Positions 1 to 7,819 of a stretch of DNA of 64,000 bases are shown piece by piece; the first letter of the stretch is position 1; every line of letters starts with the position of its first letter. The position numbers and the translations under genes were made by a program. Origin of the DNA: Mycolicibacterium rufum. GTDB lineage: Bacteria > Actinomycetota > Actinomycetes > Mycobacteriales > Mycobacteriaceae. The stretch is from positions 2,232,001 to 2,296,000 of the forward strand of contig NZ_CP092427.2 of the NCBI RefSeq assembly GCF_022374875.2, written 5' to 3'. Under the pieces are notes generated by a model that made no database searches, was not told where the DNA came from, and saw only the letters and a program-made list of their open reading frames with translations.

Positions 1-541
1 AGGTGTGCCCCGCCGCCGAGCGGCCGTGATCGTGGCGCGCGTGCTCGCGCCTGTCCCAGCGGCCCAGGGTCAGGTCGATGCCGCCGCAGAACGCGACCGC
101 GTCGTCGACGACGACGATCTTCTGGTGATGCACCGCTCCGGTGGGGCGGGCGCCGTCGACCGCGAAATGCATGCGCGGCAACGTCAGTCGGTTCACCAGC
201 GACACCGGGGTGAGCCCGAACCAGAAGCCGTCGAGGGCGGGCAGCAGCTTGAGGTTCGACTTGAGCAGATAGACCTCGAGCTCGGGGCGCCGCCACACCA
301 GCCAGGTCAGGAACAGCCCGAGATGGTTGGGGCCGCTCAACGACCCGCCGGTGGGCTCGAATGCGGTGCGCGCGTCCAGATCCCAGCCGATCAGCATGAT
401 CCGCCTGCGCGCCCCGAGCATCGCCTCCTTGACGTAGTACAGGTAGTCGGCGCCGTCGACGAGTCGGCTGAAGCGCCCGGCGCGTTCCGTGCGCCAGCAC
501 GTCACGCCGGGCACCAGCACCGGGCTGCCCTGTCCGGTCAT
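1..541 (-). CDS. Phospholipase D-family protein (3' end cut by window edge)
   Basis: Read on the minus strand from ATG at 541, this frame stays open to base 1, giving about 180 residues with the C-terminus missing. It contains a typical HKD motif (HHQKIVVVDD, followed by AFCGGIDL) near residues 142-158, the catalytic signature of phospholipase D and cardiolipin synthase enzymes. Family members carry two HKD motifs; the second would lie outside the window. The start overlaps the stop of the upstream AmaP-like gene by 4 bases (ATGA), so it is the last visible gene of the Asp23 operon. A role in membrane phospholipid turnover during envelope stress is inferred from that context. Whether it is a hydrolase or a synthase cannot be told. 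Confidence 0.8.
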   Translation of the reverse strand, partial: MTGQGSPVLVPGVTCWRTERAGRFSRLVDGADYLYYVKEAMLGARRRIMLIGWDLDARTAFEPTGGSLSGPNHLGLFLTWLVWRRPELEVYLLKSNLKLLPALDGFWFGLTPVSLVNRLTLPRMHFAVDGARPTGAVHHQKIVVVDDAVAFCGGIDLTLGRWDRREHARHDHGRSAAGHT

Positions 542-1083
542 CGCACGACGGTCCCTGCCTTGGTGTCGATGTGCAGGACGGTGCGCAGGGCGACGCTGTC
601 GCCGAGCATGACCGCCGCGGTGCGGGCGGCCTCGTCGGCGGCGCCCACCGCGGCGGGCAGGCCGTGCCGGGCCGGCACCCGCGCGGTCAGCGTGATGGTC
701 GGGCGGCCGTGCAGCAGCGTGGCCGCACCGGACGCTTTCGTCACGGCGGCGTCGGCGCCCAACGCGTCGGCGGCCGCCGCGGCGACCGCCGTGGCGTCGG
801 CGGTCGCGGTGTCGTCACCGGGCAGGCCCACCCGGCTGGCCCGGGCCGCCCACCGGTGCGCGGCAAGCCACCGCAGCGCCACCAGGACGAGCACGACACC
901 CGCGCCGCCGGCGGCCCACGGCCACCACGACGCCGACATCCAGTCGCCCAGCGGTGTTCGCACGGCGCCGTTCGCGCCGATCATGCCGTTGCGCCAGGCG
1001 ACGGCGCCCAGGCTCAGCGCCAGCAGGCCCAGTCCGATCAGGAACGTCACCGTGCGGTCGACGCCCACGGTCATGCGGGTCAT
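538..1083 (-). CDS. AmaP-like alkaline-shock membrane anchor protein
   Basis: A 181-residue protein with two predicted membrane segments near residues 10-30 and 45-70, then a cytoplasmic alpha/beta domain resembling the Asp23 partner AmaP. In Firmicutes AmaP anchors Asp23 at the membrane. The start was set at the first ATG of MTRMTVGVD because that ATG overlaps the stop of the preceding gene (ATGA at 1080-1083); an ATG three codons later is also possible. It overlaps the following phospholipase D gene by 4 bases. Assignment rests on topology and operon context, not on a strong motif. Confidence 0.72.
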   Translation of the reverse strand: MTRMTVGVDRTVTFLIGLGLLALSLGAVAWRNGMIGANGAVRTPLGDWMSASWWPWAAGGAGVVLVLVALRWLAAHRWAARASRVGLPGDDTATADATAVAAAAADALGADAAVTKASGAATLLHGRPTITLTARVPARHGLPAAVGAADEAARTAAVMLGDSVALRTVLHIDTKAGTVVR

Positions 1084-1652
1084 GAGGTCTCCTCGGTTCG
1101 AGTGCGGACGACGACGCGCGGCGGGCGTTCGAGTGCGCCCAGGGTTTGGGTGACCGCGTCGGCGACGGTGCGGCGCAGCGCGCCGCTGTCGTCGCGGGTC
1201 ACCCGGCAGCGCAGCACGATGCGGCGCCGGGACGCGGTGGCCCGGGCGTCGACCACCCCGGCCACGTCGCGGGCGCGGGCGGTCGCCAGCTTGGCGATGC
1301 CGTCGACGGTCAGGTACACCGGCGTCTCGGCGCGCACGGCGACCACGGTGCGCCGGCGCGGCGACAGGGCGACCACCATCAGAGCCAGGCCCACCACGGC
1401 GAGCGCGACGCCCGCGGGGATCAGCCAACCACCGGGGGTGACGCCGTCGACGATGTCGGCGACGGCCGGCAGCCAGGTCGATCCGGAGGCCCACCCCAGT
1501 CCGATCACCGCGTCCCGGACGGCGACCACACCGACAGCGGCCAGCACGAGAGCCAGCACCACCGCGATTTTGCTGGCCCCGGCCGCGGCGACCGGAGCGG
1601 GGCCGGGGCGCAGCGAAACATGCTGCGGCGCAGGTGTTTCGAGCGTTGTCAT
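1080..1652 (-). CDS. DUF6286-type Asp23-associated membrane protein
   Basis: A 190-residue protein with two hydrophobic segments (about residues 28-48 and 72-95) and a C-terminal soluble domain whose segment VYLTVDGIAKLATARARDV resembles the start of the Asp23 fold. Actinobacterial Asp23 operons commonly encode two membrane-anchor proteins of this kind in series, as here. The ATG at 1652 overlaps the previous stop by four bases, fixing the start. Likely function: membrane scaffold for the Asp23 proteins encoded upstream. Specific partners are inferred only. Confidence 0.7.
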   Translation of the reverse strand: MTTLETPAPQHVSLRPGPAPVAAAGASKIAVVLALVLAAVGVVAVRDAVIGLGWASGSTWLPAVADIVDGVTPGGWLIPAGVALAVVGLALMVVALSPRRRTVVAVRAETPVYLTVDGIAKLATARARDVAGVVDARATASRRRIVLRCRVTRDDSGALRRTVADAVTQTLGALERPPRVVVRTRTEETS

Positions 1653-2044
1653 GAGAGTGTCCTTCCGTTCGCGCGCCCTTCGGGCGTGACGACCGCCGCG
1701 ACGTGCACGGCGATGCCGTCGACCACGAGGCCCGCGTGGTCGCGCAGCGCAGTGGTGATGCGGGACCGCGCGTCCGCCGCCAGTGCCGCCAGCGGGCGGC
1801 CCCACTCCGCGGCGATCTCCACCTCGGTGCGGACGTGATCGCCGGCGACGACGGCGTCGACGCGCGGCAGATCGTGGCCGATGAGCCCGCTCAGTGCCTT
1901 CCCGTGCCGGCGGACACCGGGGGTGGTCAGCACGGCGGCCTCGACGAGGTGCTCGATTGCGCGGCCGCGGACCTGCAGACTGCCGCGATCACCGGGATCG
2001 GTGACCGGGGCGGAGTCGAGCACGGCCGCGCCGGTCTCAGCCAC
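1649..2044 (-). CDS. Short Asp23/Gls24-family protein
   Basis: 131 residues. The order of elements (GRAIEHLVEAAVLTTPGV, then a charged strand, HVRTEVEIAAEWGRPLAALAA-like strand-helix, and a terminal strand DGIAVHVAAVV) matches the small Asp23/Gls24 fold, with no membrane segment. It is a second Asp23-type protein in the operon, more divergent than the one encoded at 2255-2698. The start overlaps the end of the small membrane gene by eight bases. Asp23 proteins are abundant envelope-associated stress proteins; the biochemical activity of the family is unknown. Confidence 0.68.
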   Translation of the reverse strand: MAETGAAVLDSAPVTDPGDRGSLQVRGRAIEHLVEAAVLTTPGVRRHGKALSGLIGHDLPRVDAVVAGDHVRTEVEIAAEWGRPLAALAADARSRITTALRDHAGLVVDGIAVHVAAVVTPEGRANGRTLS

Positions 2045-2216
2045 GGCGCCGGCCCTGGAACCAGGTCATCACGTCGAACTCGCCGTCGCGCTGTCCGCCG
2101 ATGACGTAGCCGATCGCGCCGAGCACCAGGGCGACGAGGAAGCCGGTGAAGCCGCCCGCGGCCGCCGCCACGCCGAGGAGCACGCCGGCGAGCATGCCGA
2201 CTGTTGCTGTGGTCAT
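2037..2216 (-). CDS. Small DUF2273-like membrane protein
   Basis: 59 residues, almost entirely a pair of glycine/alanine-rich membrane helices followed by a short charged tail ending in RRRG. DUF2273 small membrane proteins sit beside asp23 and amaP in Firmicutes and actinobacteria, which is the arrangement here. The ATG at 2216 was chosen because GAGGAG lies at ideal spacing upstream; a longer frame opening 14 codons earlier lacks such a site. Probably part of the membrane platform for Asp23. Confidence 0.7.
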   Translation of the reverse strand: MTTATVGMLAGVLLGVAAAAGGFTGFLVALVLGAIGYVIGGQRDGEFDVMTWFQGRRRG

Positions 2217-2254
2217 TGTTCGTTCTCCTCTGCCGTTCGTCGTCCGGCCGACCG

Positions 2255-2698
2255 TCACTCGACCCGGCCGGTGCGGTCGTCGGCGTCGTCATCACCCTCG
2301 TCGGGCACGTGGACGTCGTGCACGGTGATGTTCACCTCGACGACCTCCAGACCCGTCATGCGCTCCAACGCGGCGATCACGTTACGGCGGATACCCGAGG
2401 CGACATCTGAGATGGACACCCCGTACTCGGCGACGATATCGAGATCGACGGCGGCCTGCTTCTCCCCCACCTCGACCGAGACACCCTGCGCGTAGTTGGT
2501 GGAAGCACCGGGGATCCGGTCACGCAGCGCGCCGACCGCGCGGCTGGCGTTGCCGCCGAGGTCGTGCACACCGTGCACCTCACGCGCGGCCAGGCCGGCG
2601 ATCTTCGACACCACGACGTCGGCGATGGTCGTGTTGCCCTCGGTGGTCATCAGCGGTCCGGCGGGCTTGGTGGCAACGGCGGTGGTCGGGGTGGTCAT
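2255..2698 (-). CDS. Asp23/Gls24-family envelope stress protein
   Basis: 147 residues; first gene of the operon. It has the canonical Asp23 pattern: TTIADVVVSKIAGLAAREV followed by a GV-containing turn, a central basic strand, then VEVGEKQAAVDLDIVAEYG and a conserved C-terminal strand VEVNITVHDV. The tail is acidic (EGDDDADD). AGGAGG lies just upstream of the ATG at 2698. A SigF-type promoter lies about 130 bases upstream (2831-2858), suggesting stationary-phase or stress induction. The protein is expected at the inner face of the membrane through its AmaP-like partners. Family membership is confident; molecular function is unknown for the family. Confidence 0.88.
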   Translation of the reverse strand: MTTPTTAVATKPAGPLMTTEGNTTIADVVVSKIAGLAAREVHGVHDLGGNASRAVGALRDRIPGASTNYAQGVSVEVGEKQAAVDLDIVAEYGVSISDVASGIRRNVIAALERMTGLEVVEVNITVHDVHVPDEGDDDADDRTGRVE

Positions 2699-2830
2699 GT
2701 CAGTTCCTCCTGGATGGATGTGTTCGTCTTCGTACACGTCTTCTGTCGTGCGGCCCGGCCCGATCCGAATGCCGGATCGGTGTAATCCGGCACACATCCC
2801 CACCCCTGAGCAAATAGGCAGCGGTATCCA

Positions 2831-2858
2831 ATACCCGGTGCGGTTCGGCGGGCAAACC
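2831..2858 (-). promoter_or_regulatory. SigF-type promoter of the Asp23 operon
   Basis: On the minus strand GGTTT (2858-2854) is followed after exactly 17 bases by GGGTAT (2836-2831). This matches the mycobacterial SigF consensus GTTT-N15-17-GGGTA(T). It points into the Asp23 operon and leaves a leader of about 125 bases before the ATG at 2698. The match is read directly; regulation by SigF is inferred. Confidence 0.7.
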
Positions 2859-2912
2859 CACGTCACCGACGCGTCAGACCTCGACACAGGCGCGGTCCCT
2901 AGGCTGTCGGAC

Positions 2913-4268
2913 GTGTCTTTCGGTCGCAGAGAAACGGTCGCCGCGGCGGTCGGCGCGGTCCTTGTGGTCGCGGCGTTCGTCGTCCCCCGCCTCGATCTGG
3001 GCCGCGTCACACCGCTGATCAACGCGACACCGGACCGGTTCCACGACTTCGCCGACACCGCCCCGCTCTTCGGCTGGTGGAACGCCCACGTCGGCCCCGG
3101 CACCGTGCCCGCCGTCGCGTTGGCGCTGGCCGCGGTGCTGTGGGGCCCGGCGCTGGCGCAGCGGCTGCCCTGGCGCTGGCTGCCCTGGACGGCCTGGGCG
3201 GTGTCGTGTGCATGGGCGTTCAGCCTCGCGATGGTCGACGGCTGGCAGCGCGGCTTCGCCGGCCGGCTCACCGCTCGCCACGAGTACCTGCGGCAGGTCC
3301 CGACCATCGATGACGTCGGCGAGGCGGTGCGCACCTTCGCCGGCCGCATCCTGGACTACCAGCCCGACTCCTGGATCACGCACGTCTCGGGACATCCGCC
3401 GGGGGCGCTGCTGACCTTCGTATGGCTCGACCGGATCGGTCTCGGCGGAGGCGCGTGGGCGGGCCTGCTCTGCCTGCTGGCCGGATCCAGTGCGGCCGCG
3501 GCGATCGTCGTCGCGGTGCGCGCGCTCGCCGACGAGGACACCGCCCGGCGCGCGGCGCCGTTCGTGGCCGTCGCGCCGACCGCGATCTGGATCGCCGTGT
3601 CCGCCGACGGTTACTTCGCCGGGGTCGCCGCGTGGGGCATCGCGCTGCTGGCGCTCGCGGTCACCGGGACGACGCGGCTGGCGGTGCCGGCCGCCGCCGG
3701 AGCCGGCCTGCTGCTGGGCTGGGGCATCTTCTGCAACTACGGCCTGGGGTTGATGGCGCTGCCCGCGGTCGGGGTGCTGATCAGCGCCCGCACCCGGCGG
3801 TCGGCCGTGACCGCGCTGGTGCCGGCGGTGGTGGCCGCCCTGCTGGTCGTGGGCGCCTTCGCCGCGGCCGGGTTCTGGTGGCTGGACGGCTACCACCTGG
3901 TGCAGGAGCGTTACTGGCAGGGCATCGCCAACGACCGCCCCTTCCCATACTGGGGCTGGGCGAACTTCGCGTCGGTGGTGTGCGCCATCGGGCTGGGCAG
4001 CGTGGCCGGCCTCAGCCGGGTCGTCGACCTGGCGGCACTGCGGCGCCGCAGCGGTCTGCACCTGGTGGTGCTCGGCGCGCTGCTGGCCATCGTGGCCGCC
4101 GACCTGTCGCGGCTCAGCAAGGCTGAGACCGAACGCATCTGGCTGCCGTTCATGGTGTGGCTGGTCGCGTCGGCGGCGCTGCTGCCGCCACGGTCACACC
4201 GGTGGTGGTTGGCGCTCAACGTCGTCGGCGCGCTGGCCGTCAACCACCTGATCCTGACGAACTGGTAG
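2913..4268 (+). CDS. Polytopic membrane protein, Rv0541c-like, possible GT-C-type enzyme
   Basis: 451 residues with roughly ten hydrophobic segments spread along the length. Length and gene neighbourhood match the M. tuberculosis membrane protein Rv0541c (about 449 residues), which also faces a DUF2064/glycosyltransferase pair. Loops rich in Trp, His and Asp (WITHVSGHPPG, SADGYFAG, ERYWQG) recall large-loop glycosyltransferase C enzymes, but no firm catalytic motif was recognised. GTG at 2913 was chosen: it follows a plausible -10 (TAGGCT, 2900-2905) at a distance typical of leaderless mycobacterial transcripts. The frame is open much further upstream, but that part is antisense to the Asp23 gene. 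The 3' end overlaps the convergent gene by 75 bases. Confidence 0.75.
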   Translation: MSFGRRETVAAAVGAVLVVAAFVVPRLDLGRVTPLINATPDRFHDFADTAPLFGWWNAHVGPGTVPAVALALAAVLWGPALAQRLPWRWLPWTAWAVSCAWAFSLAMVDGWQRGFAGRLTARHEYLRQVPTIDDVGEAVRTFAGRILDYQPDSWITHVSGHPPGALLTFVWLDRIGLGGGAWAGLLCLLAGSSAAAAIVVAVRALADEDTARRAAPFVAVAPTAIWIAVSADGYFAGVAAWGIALLALAVTGTTRLAVPAAAGAGLLLGWGIFCNYGLGLMALPAVGVLISARTRRSAVTALVPAVVAALLVVGAFAAAGFWWLDGYHLVQERYWQGIANDRPFPYWGWANFASVVCAIGLGSVAGLSRVVDLAALRRRSGLHLVVLGALLAIVAADLSRLSKAETERIWLPFMVWLVASAALLPPRSHRWWLALNVVGALAVNHLILTNW

Positions 4269-4661
4269 CCGCCGCGCCGCGAGCAGATACAGCGGCACGC
4301 ACACCCACACCACCGCGAGCGCGATCCACAGCCCGCTCACGTAGTCGCGGTCGAGCACGGTCAGATTGTCGGGCCGCGCCCCCGGCTTGTCGTAGACCGG
4401 GATCGCCAGCAGCGCCAGCACCACACTGCACAGCGCGGCCACCGCGACCGGGGTGCGCCACGGCGCAGGCAGCAGCCGCCGCCCGGCGAAGCCGAGCGCG
4501 ACGCACAGTGGCGCGAACACGAAGTCGTGCAAGATCACTCCGGCGGCCGCCCACACCGCGATCCGCACCAGCACCACCGGCGGGTCGTCGAGCAGCAACA
4601 CCGCCCCGCAGGCGCCCACCGCGATGCCGGCCGCGATCAGGACGATCTGCAGGATCCTCAC
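4194..4661 (-). CDS. Small integral membrane protein of the molybdoenzyme operon
   Basis: 155 residues with four predicted membrane helices and a basic C-terminal tail. GTG at 4661 overlaps the stop of the molybdopterin oxidoreductase gene (GTGA), which fixes the start. It has no recognisable domain. Its tight coupling to the cytochrome b/sulfite-oxidase-like gene suggests it is a partner or assembly factor of that enzyme, which is inference. The C-terminal 25 codons overlap the oppositely oriented Rv0541c-like gene. Confidence 0.6.
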   Translation of the reverse strand: MRILQIVLIAAGIAVGACGAVLLLDDPPVVLVRIAVWAAAGVILHDFVFAPLCVALGFAGRRLLPAPWRTPVAVAALCSVVLALLAIPVYDKPGARPDNLTVLDRDYVSGLWIALAVVWVCVPLYLLAARRLPVRQDQVVDGQRADDVERQPPPV

Positions 4662-5764
4662 GGCACCACCTCGATCCGGGTCAGCCATTTCGTCTGCAGC
4701 ACACCGGGTCTCGTCGGAGCAATGAGGCGGCACGGATAGCCGTGGTCCAGGTTCAACGTCTCACCGTTGATCTTCAGGGCGATCAGCGTCATGTCGTCGC
4801 GGGTGTGCCGCGCGGGCAGTACGGTCCGCGAGTACGGGCCCGGCCCCTCCAGCGAGATCATCCGCACATCGGAGTCCGGCGACGCGCCCACCTCGTCGAG
4901 CAGCCGCGACAACGCGACGCCGGTCCACGCCGCCTCGGCGCTCCATCCCTCCACGCACGCGATCGGCAGCCGGTGGGTGCTCTGCGGCAGCGCGGCCAGC
5001 TCGGCCACGGTGAACGACCTGCTGCGCTCGCCGTTGGCCACGGTGAGCCGGTATCCCGGCGCCCGGGCGGCGGTCACCACACCGGCGGCCACCGCGGACC
5101 GGTTCACCGGAATCCCTTGCGGGCCTGTGCCTGAACGCGGCGTGAGCACGGAGACACGTCGCAGCAGCGGAACCGTCTGGCCGGCGGTGACGACGGTGGC
5201 CACTGCGACCGACAGCCACGTCCCGATCAGCACGGTGCGGCGCGTCGGCCCGGCCTGCCGGACTGCCGGTCCGTCGTCGAGCGGCTCCCCCAGGGCGCGG
5301 CGGATCACCGGCAGCTTCACCCCGATGTGCACGACCACCGCGCCGATCGCCACGTAGGCCATCGCGTAATGCGCTGTGGTGAAGAAGAATCCGAAGACGT
5401 ACCACTGCGCGGTGTTGAGCAGCCCGGTGCTCAGCTGGAAGATCATCGACGCGACCAGCACCAGGATCGAGATCCGTTCCAGCGCGCGGACCGGACCGCC
5501 GAACAGCGGACGCTCGAACAGCTTCGGCCACACCGACCACAGCTTGACGACGAGCAGCGGGATCGCGGCGATGCCGCTGATGACGTGCAGGCCCTGCGTG
5601 AGCCGGTACAGCGAGACCGGCCGGGTGGGCCACCAGAACCACGGCTGCGGGTGCTGGATCAGATGACTGATCAGGCCTGTGGCGAAACAGATTCCGATCG
5701 CGACGCCGAGCGCCACGCCGACGCGGGCGGTGACGGCCGTCCCGCGCAGAGACCTTGTGGGCAT
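4658..5764 (-). CDS. Membrane-anchored molybdopterin-dependent oxidoreductase
   Basis: 368 residues in two parts. Residues 10-195 form about five membrane helices with spaced histidines, like a small cytochrome b module. Residues 215-368 match the sulfite-oxidase-type molybdopterin domain, with the conserved cysteine region LPIACVEGWSAEAAWTG expected to ligate Mo, and the tail GYPCRLIAPTRPGVLQTKW typical of that fold. The second half should face outside the membrane. Substrate unknown. The ATG at 5764 lies 4 bases after the methyltransferase stop, so the two are co-transcribed. Fusion of a heme-b-like and a Mo domain suggests direct electron exchange with the quinone pool. Confidence 0.78.
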   Translation of the reverse strand: MPTRSLRGTAVTARVGVALGVAIGICFATGLISHLIQHPQPWFWWPTRPVSLYRLTQGLHVISGIAAIPLLVVKLWSVWPKLFERPLFGGPVRALERISILVLVASMIFQLSTGLLNTAQWYVFGFFFTTAHYAMAYVAIGAVVVHIGVKLPVIRRALGEPLDDGPAVRQAGPTRRTVLIGTWLSVAVATVVTAGQTVPLLRRVSVLTPRSGTGPQGIPVNRSAVAAGVVTAARAPGYRLTVANGERSRSFTVAELAALPQSTHRLPIACVEGWSAEAAWTGVALSRLLDEVGASPDSDVRMISLEGPGPYSRTVLPARHTRDDMTLIALKINGETLNLDHGYPCRLIAPTRPGVLQTKWLTRIEVVP

Positions 5765-5768
5765 GCCG

Positions 5769-6398
5769 TCACGCGGCGTTCAGGCTGGCGACCACCCGGT
5801 CGCCGATGCGCCGGACACCCGCCACGGACAACCCCACCTCGGCGGCCAACGCCGCCACGCAGTCGATGCCCACCGACGCCCACCGGAACCACGGGCCGAT
5901 CGTGCTCGCCGATTCCAGCCGCACCCAGCCGACGTCGATTCCCTCGGTGTCGGAATCGAATTCGGCCACACACTGGCCGCCGCTGCGCAGCAGCTCGGCG
6001 GCGCGGCGCAGGATCTTGACCGGGTCGCCCCCGAGTCCGACATTGCCGTCGGCCAGCAGCACGGTCTGCCAGCGTCCGGTGCCGGGCAACGGCTCGAACA
6101 GGTCGCGGTGCAGTGCCGGGGCGCCGCTGCTGCGGGCCAGCCGCACCGCCGTCTCCGACAGATCGACCCCGAGCGCAGGAACCCCGCGTTGCACCAGATG
6201 GGCCACCAGCCGCCCCGGCCCGCAGCCCAGGTCGATCGTCGGGCCCTCGCACATGTCGACGACGGTGTGGTCGAAGTGCTCGTCGGCGTGCCTGCCGCCC
6301 AGCCAGCTGTGCACCGGCAACCGGCTCACCCGTCCGTCGTCGCGGCGCACCCAACATCGCTCGCCGTCCAGCGCGCGGTCGTAGAGCTGTCCGAACAT
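5769..6398 (-). CDS. SAM-dependent methyltransferase
   Basis: 209 residues, class I methyltransferase fold. Motif I is IDLGCGPGRLVAHLVQRG near residues 52-70, followed by an acidic motif II (ALGVDLSETAV) and motif post-II regions ending in a basic C-terminus. Substrate cannot be deduced. ATG at 6398 shares its last-base position with the TGA of the upstream DUF2064 gene (TGATG), so it is translationally coupled. The operon (sugar transferase, DUF2064, methyltransferase, molybdoenzyme) suggests modification of a lipid-linked or envelope compound, but that is inference. Confidence 0.78.
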   Translation of the reverse strand: MFGQLYDRALDGERCWVRRDDGRVSRLPVHSWLGGRHADEHFDHTVVDMCEGPTIDLGCGPGRLVAHLVQRGVPALGVDLSETAVRLARSSGAPALHRDLFEPLPGTGRWQTVLLADGNVGLGGDPVKILRRAAELLRSGGQCVAEFDSDTEGIDVGWVRLESASTIGPWFRWASVGIDCVAALAAEVGLSVAGVRRIGDRVVASLNAA

Positions 6399-7063
6399 CA
6401 GGCCTCCACCGTCGCAGTGATCCGGCTGAATCGTGAGCCGGCCGGGCAGGCGCGACGCACCGCGTCGACGTCGTCGATCGTGTCGACGTCGGCGAGGTGC
6501 GCGACCAGTCCAACCAACAGTCCGGTGTGCTGCAGCGCCGCCAGCGTTACAGCGCCGGTGTCGGGCGCCGACATCGGCACGTCGCGCAGACACTCGGCCG
6601 TGGCGGCGTCGCGCAGCCCGAGCACCCACCACCCGCCGTCGAGCGCCATGCCCAGCACGGCGTCGTGCGCGGCCAACCCCTGCACGCATTCGGCCAGCAG
6701 GCCGGGGTTCACCTGCGGGGTGTCCATCCCGATCTGCACCACCGCCGCGCCGCCGGCCGCCGCGGTGGCGTCGAGGTGCGCGTTGGCGAGCCGGTCGGCG
6801 AAATCCTCGCCCCGCTGGGGGATCACGATGAAGTCGTCGAGGCGGGCGCGGATCTCCTCCGAACGGGCAGCGGCGTCCAGATCGCCGGTCATGGCCACCA
6901 CCCGCGCCTCGGCCGGGGTCGCGGCCACCGCGTCGAGGGTGTCGAGCAGCGCCGCCGCGGCGATGTCCGCGGCGACCGCGTCACCCAGCGTCGCCGCCAG
7001 CCGCGTCTTCGCCAGCCCCGGCACCGGCGCCTTGGCCACGACGAGCAGGCAGGTGCCTGTCAT
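6398..7063 (-). CDS. DUF2064 (TIGR04282-type) nucleotidyl/glycosyltransferase-like protein
   Basis: 221 residues, starting CLLVVAKAPVPGLAKTRL, a hallmark of the DUF2064 family of GT-A fold proteins related to nucleotidyltransferases. A DTP-containing strand (QIGMDTPQVNPGLL) and DGGWWVLGL are also conserved there. It corresponds by position and family to M. tuberculosis Rv0540. Overlaps the upstream glycosyltransferase by 4 bases and the downstream methyltransferase by one base. Members often sit with GT2 enzymes, as here; the reaction is not established. Confidence 0.82.
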   Translation of the reverse strand: MTGTCLLVVAKAPVPGLAKTRLAATLGDAVAADIAAAALLDTLDAVAATPAEARVVAMTGDLDAAARSEEIRARLDDFIVIPQRGEDFADRLANAHLDATAAAGGAAVVQIGMDTPQVNPGLLAECVQGLAAHDAVLGMALDGGWWVLGLRDAATAECLRDVPMSAPDTGAVTLAALQHTGLLVGLVAHLADVDTIDDVDAVRRACPAGSRFSRITATVEA

Positions 7064-7716
7064 GAGATCGCCTTCCAGAAGTCCAGCGCCGCGACCGCGC
7101 TGCCGCGCACCGAGCCACTCACCTTCGAGGTGCCGCCCGTGCGCGGGCCGTACGCGACGTCGCGTTCGGTCACCGTCCAGCCCGCCTGCGCGGCGCGCAC
7201 CAGCAGTTCCAGCGGGTAGCCCGAGCGACGGTCGGTGACGCCGAGGGCCAGCAGGGCGTCGCGGCGCACCACCCGCATCGGGGCGATGTCGTGCACCGGC
7301 AGCCGGTATTTCGTGCGCAGGCGCCAGCACACCGCCGCGGTGCCGAGCCGGGCGTGCCACGGCCACGTCAGCCCCGGCGTCGCGCGGCGCCGCCCGATCG
7401 CCATGTCGGCACCGCGCTCGAGGTCCTCGACCAGCGCCGGCAGCTCCAGTGGGTCCAGCGACCCGTCGCCGTCGAGCACCGCCACGATCGGTGTCGAGGC
7501 CGCCACCACACCCGCGTGCACCGCCGCGCCGTAACCCGGGGTCGTCTCGATCACCACGTCGGCGCCGCACCGGCGGGCGACCAGCGCGGTCGCGTCGGTG
7601 CTGTTGTTGTCGACCACCAGCGCCCGGTACCCGGCGGGAACGGCGGCCAGGACGCCCGGCAGGGACTCGGCCTCGTTGAGGCACGGCAGAACCACCGTGA
7701 CGGGACAGTCGGGCAT
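7060..7716 (-). CDS. Family 2 glycosyltransferase, polyprenyl-phosphate sugar synthase-like
   Basis: 218 residues: VTVVLPCLNEAESLPGVL at the N-terminus, VVDNNSTDATA, then the DGDGSLDP metal-binding motif near residue 90, as in dolichyl/polyprenyl-phosphate mannosyl or glucosyl transferases. No C-terminal membrane helices are present, unlike longer family members. Position matches Rv0539. ATG at 7716 is preferred over an in-frame TTG three codons upstream because a TAGCGT -10-like box lies eight bases before it, consistent with leaderless transcription. First gene of the operon running to 4194. Acceptor is probably polyprenyl phosphate in the inner membrane. Confidence 0.82.
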   Translation of the reverse strand: MPDCPVTVVLPCLNEAESLPGVLAAVPAGYRALVVDNNSTDATALVARRCGADVVIETTPGYGAAVHAGVVAASTPIVAVLDGDGSLDPLELPALVEDLERGADMAIGRRRATPGLTWPWHARLGTAAVCWRLRTKYRLPVHDIAPMRVVRRDALLALGVTDRRSGYPLELLVRAAQAGWTVTERDVAYGPRTGGTSKVSGSVRGSAVAALDFWKAIS

Positions 7717-7806
7717 AGACCGCAACGCTAGGCCAGCCGACCTGTGGACGCGAGCGGCAAGCCTGACAAATCTCTGACATAGGTGCAGGTAGCGGCAGTG
7801 TCACGC

Positions 7807-7812
7807 TAGCCT
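7807..7812 (+). promoter_or_regulatory. Candidate -10 box of the two-component operon
   Basis: TAGCCT lies seven bases before GTG at 7820, the spacing expected if transcription starts at the start codon. No good -35 was found, which is common for mycobacterial promoters. The intergenic region is shared with the divergent glycosyltransferase promoter. Confidence 0.4.
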
Positions 7813-7819
7813 CTATGTG

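Noticed and set aside
2874..4061. 395-codon minus-strand open frame opposite the Rv0541c-like gene
   Set aside because: His/Gln/Arg/Gly-rich composition typical of antisense frames in GC-rich DNA; the plus strand encodes a coherent membrane protein.
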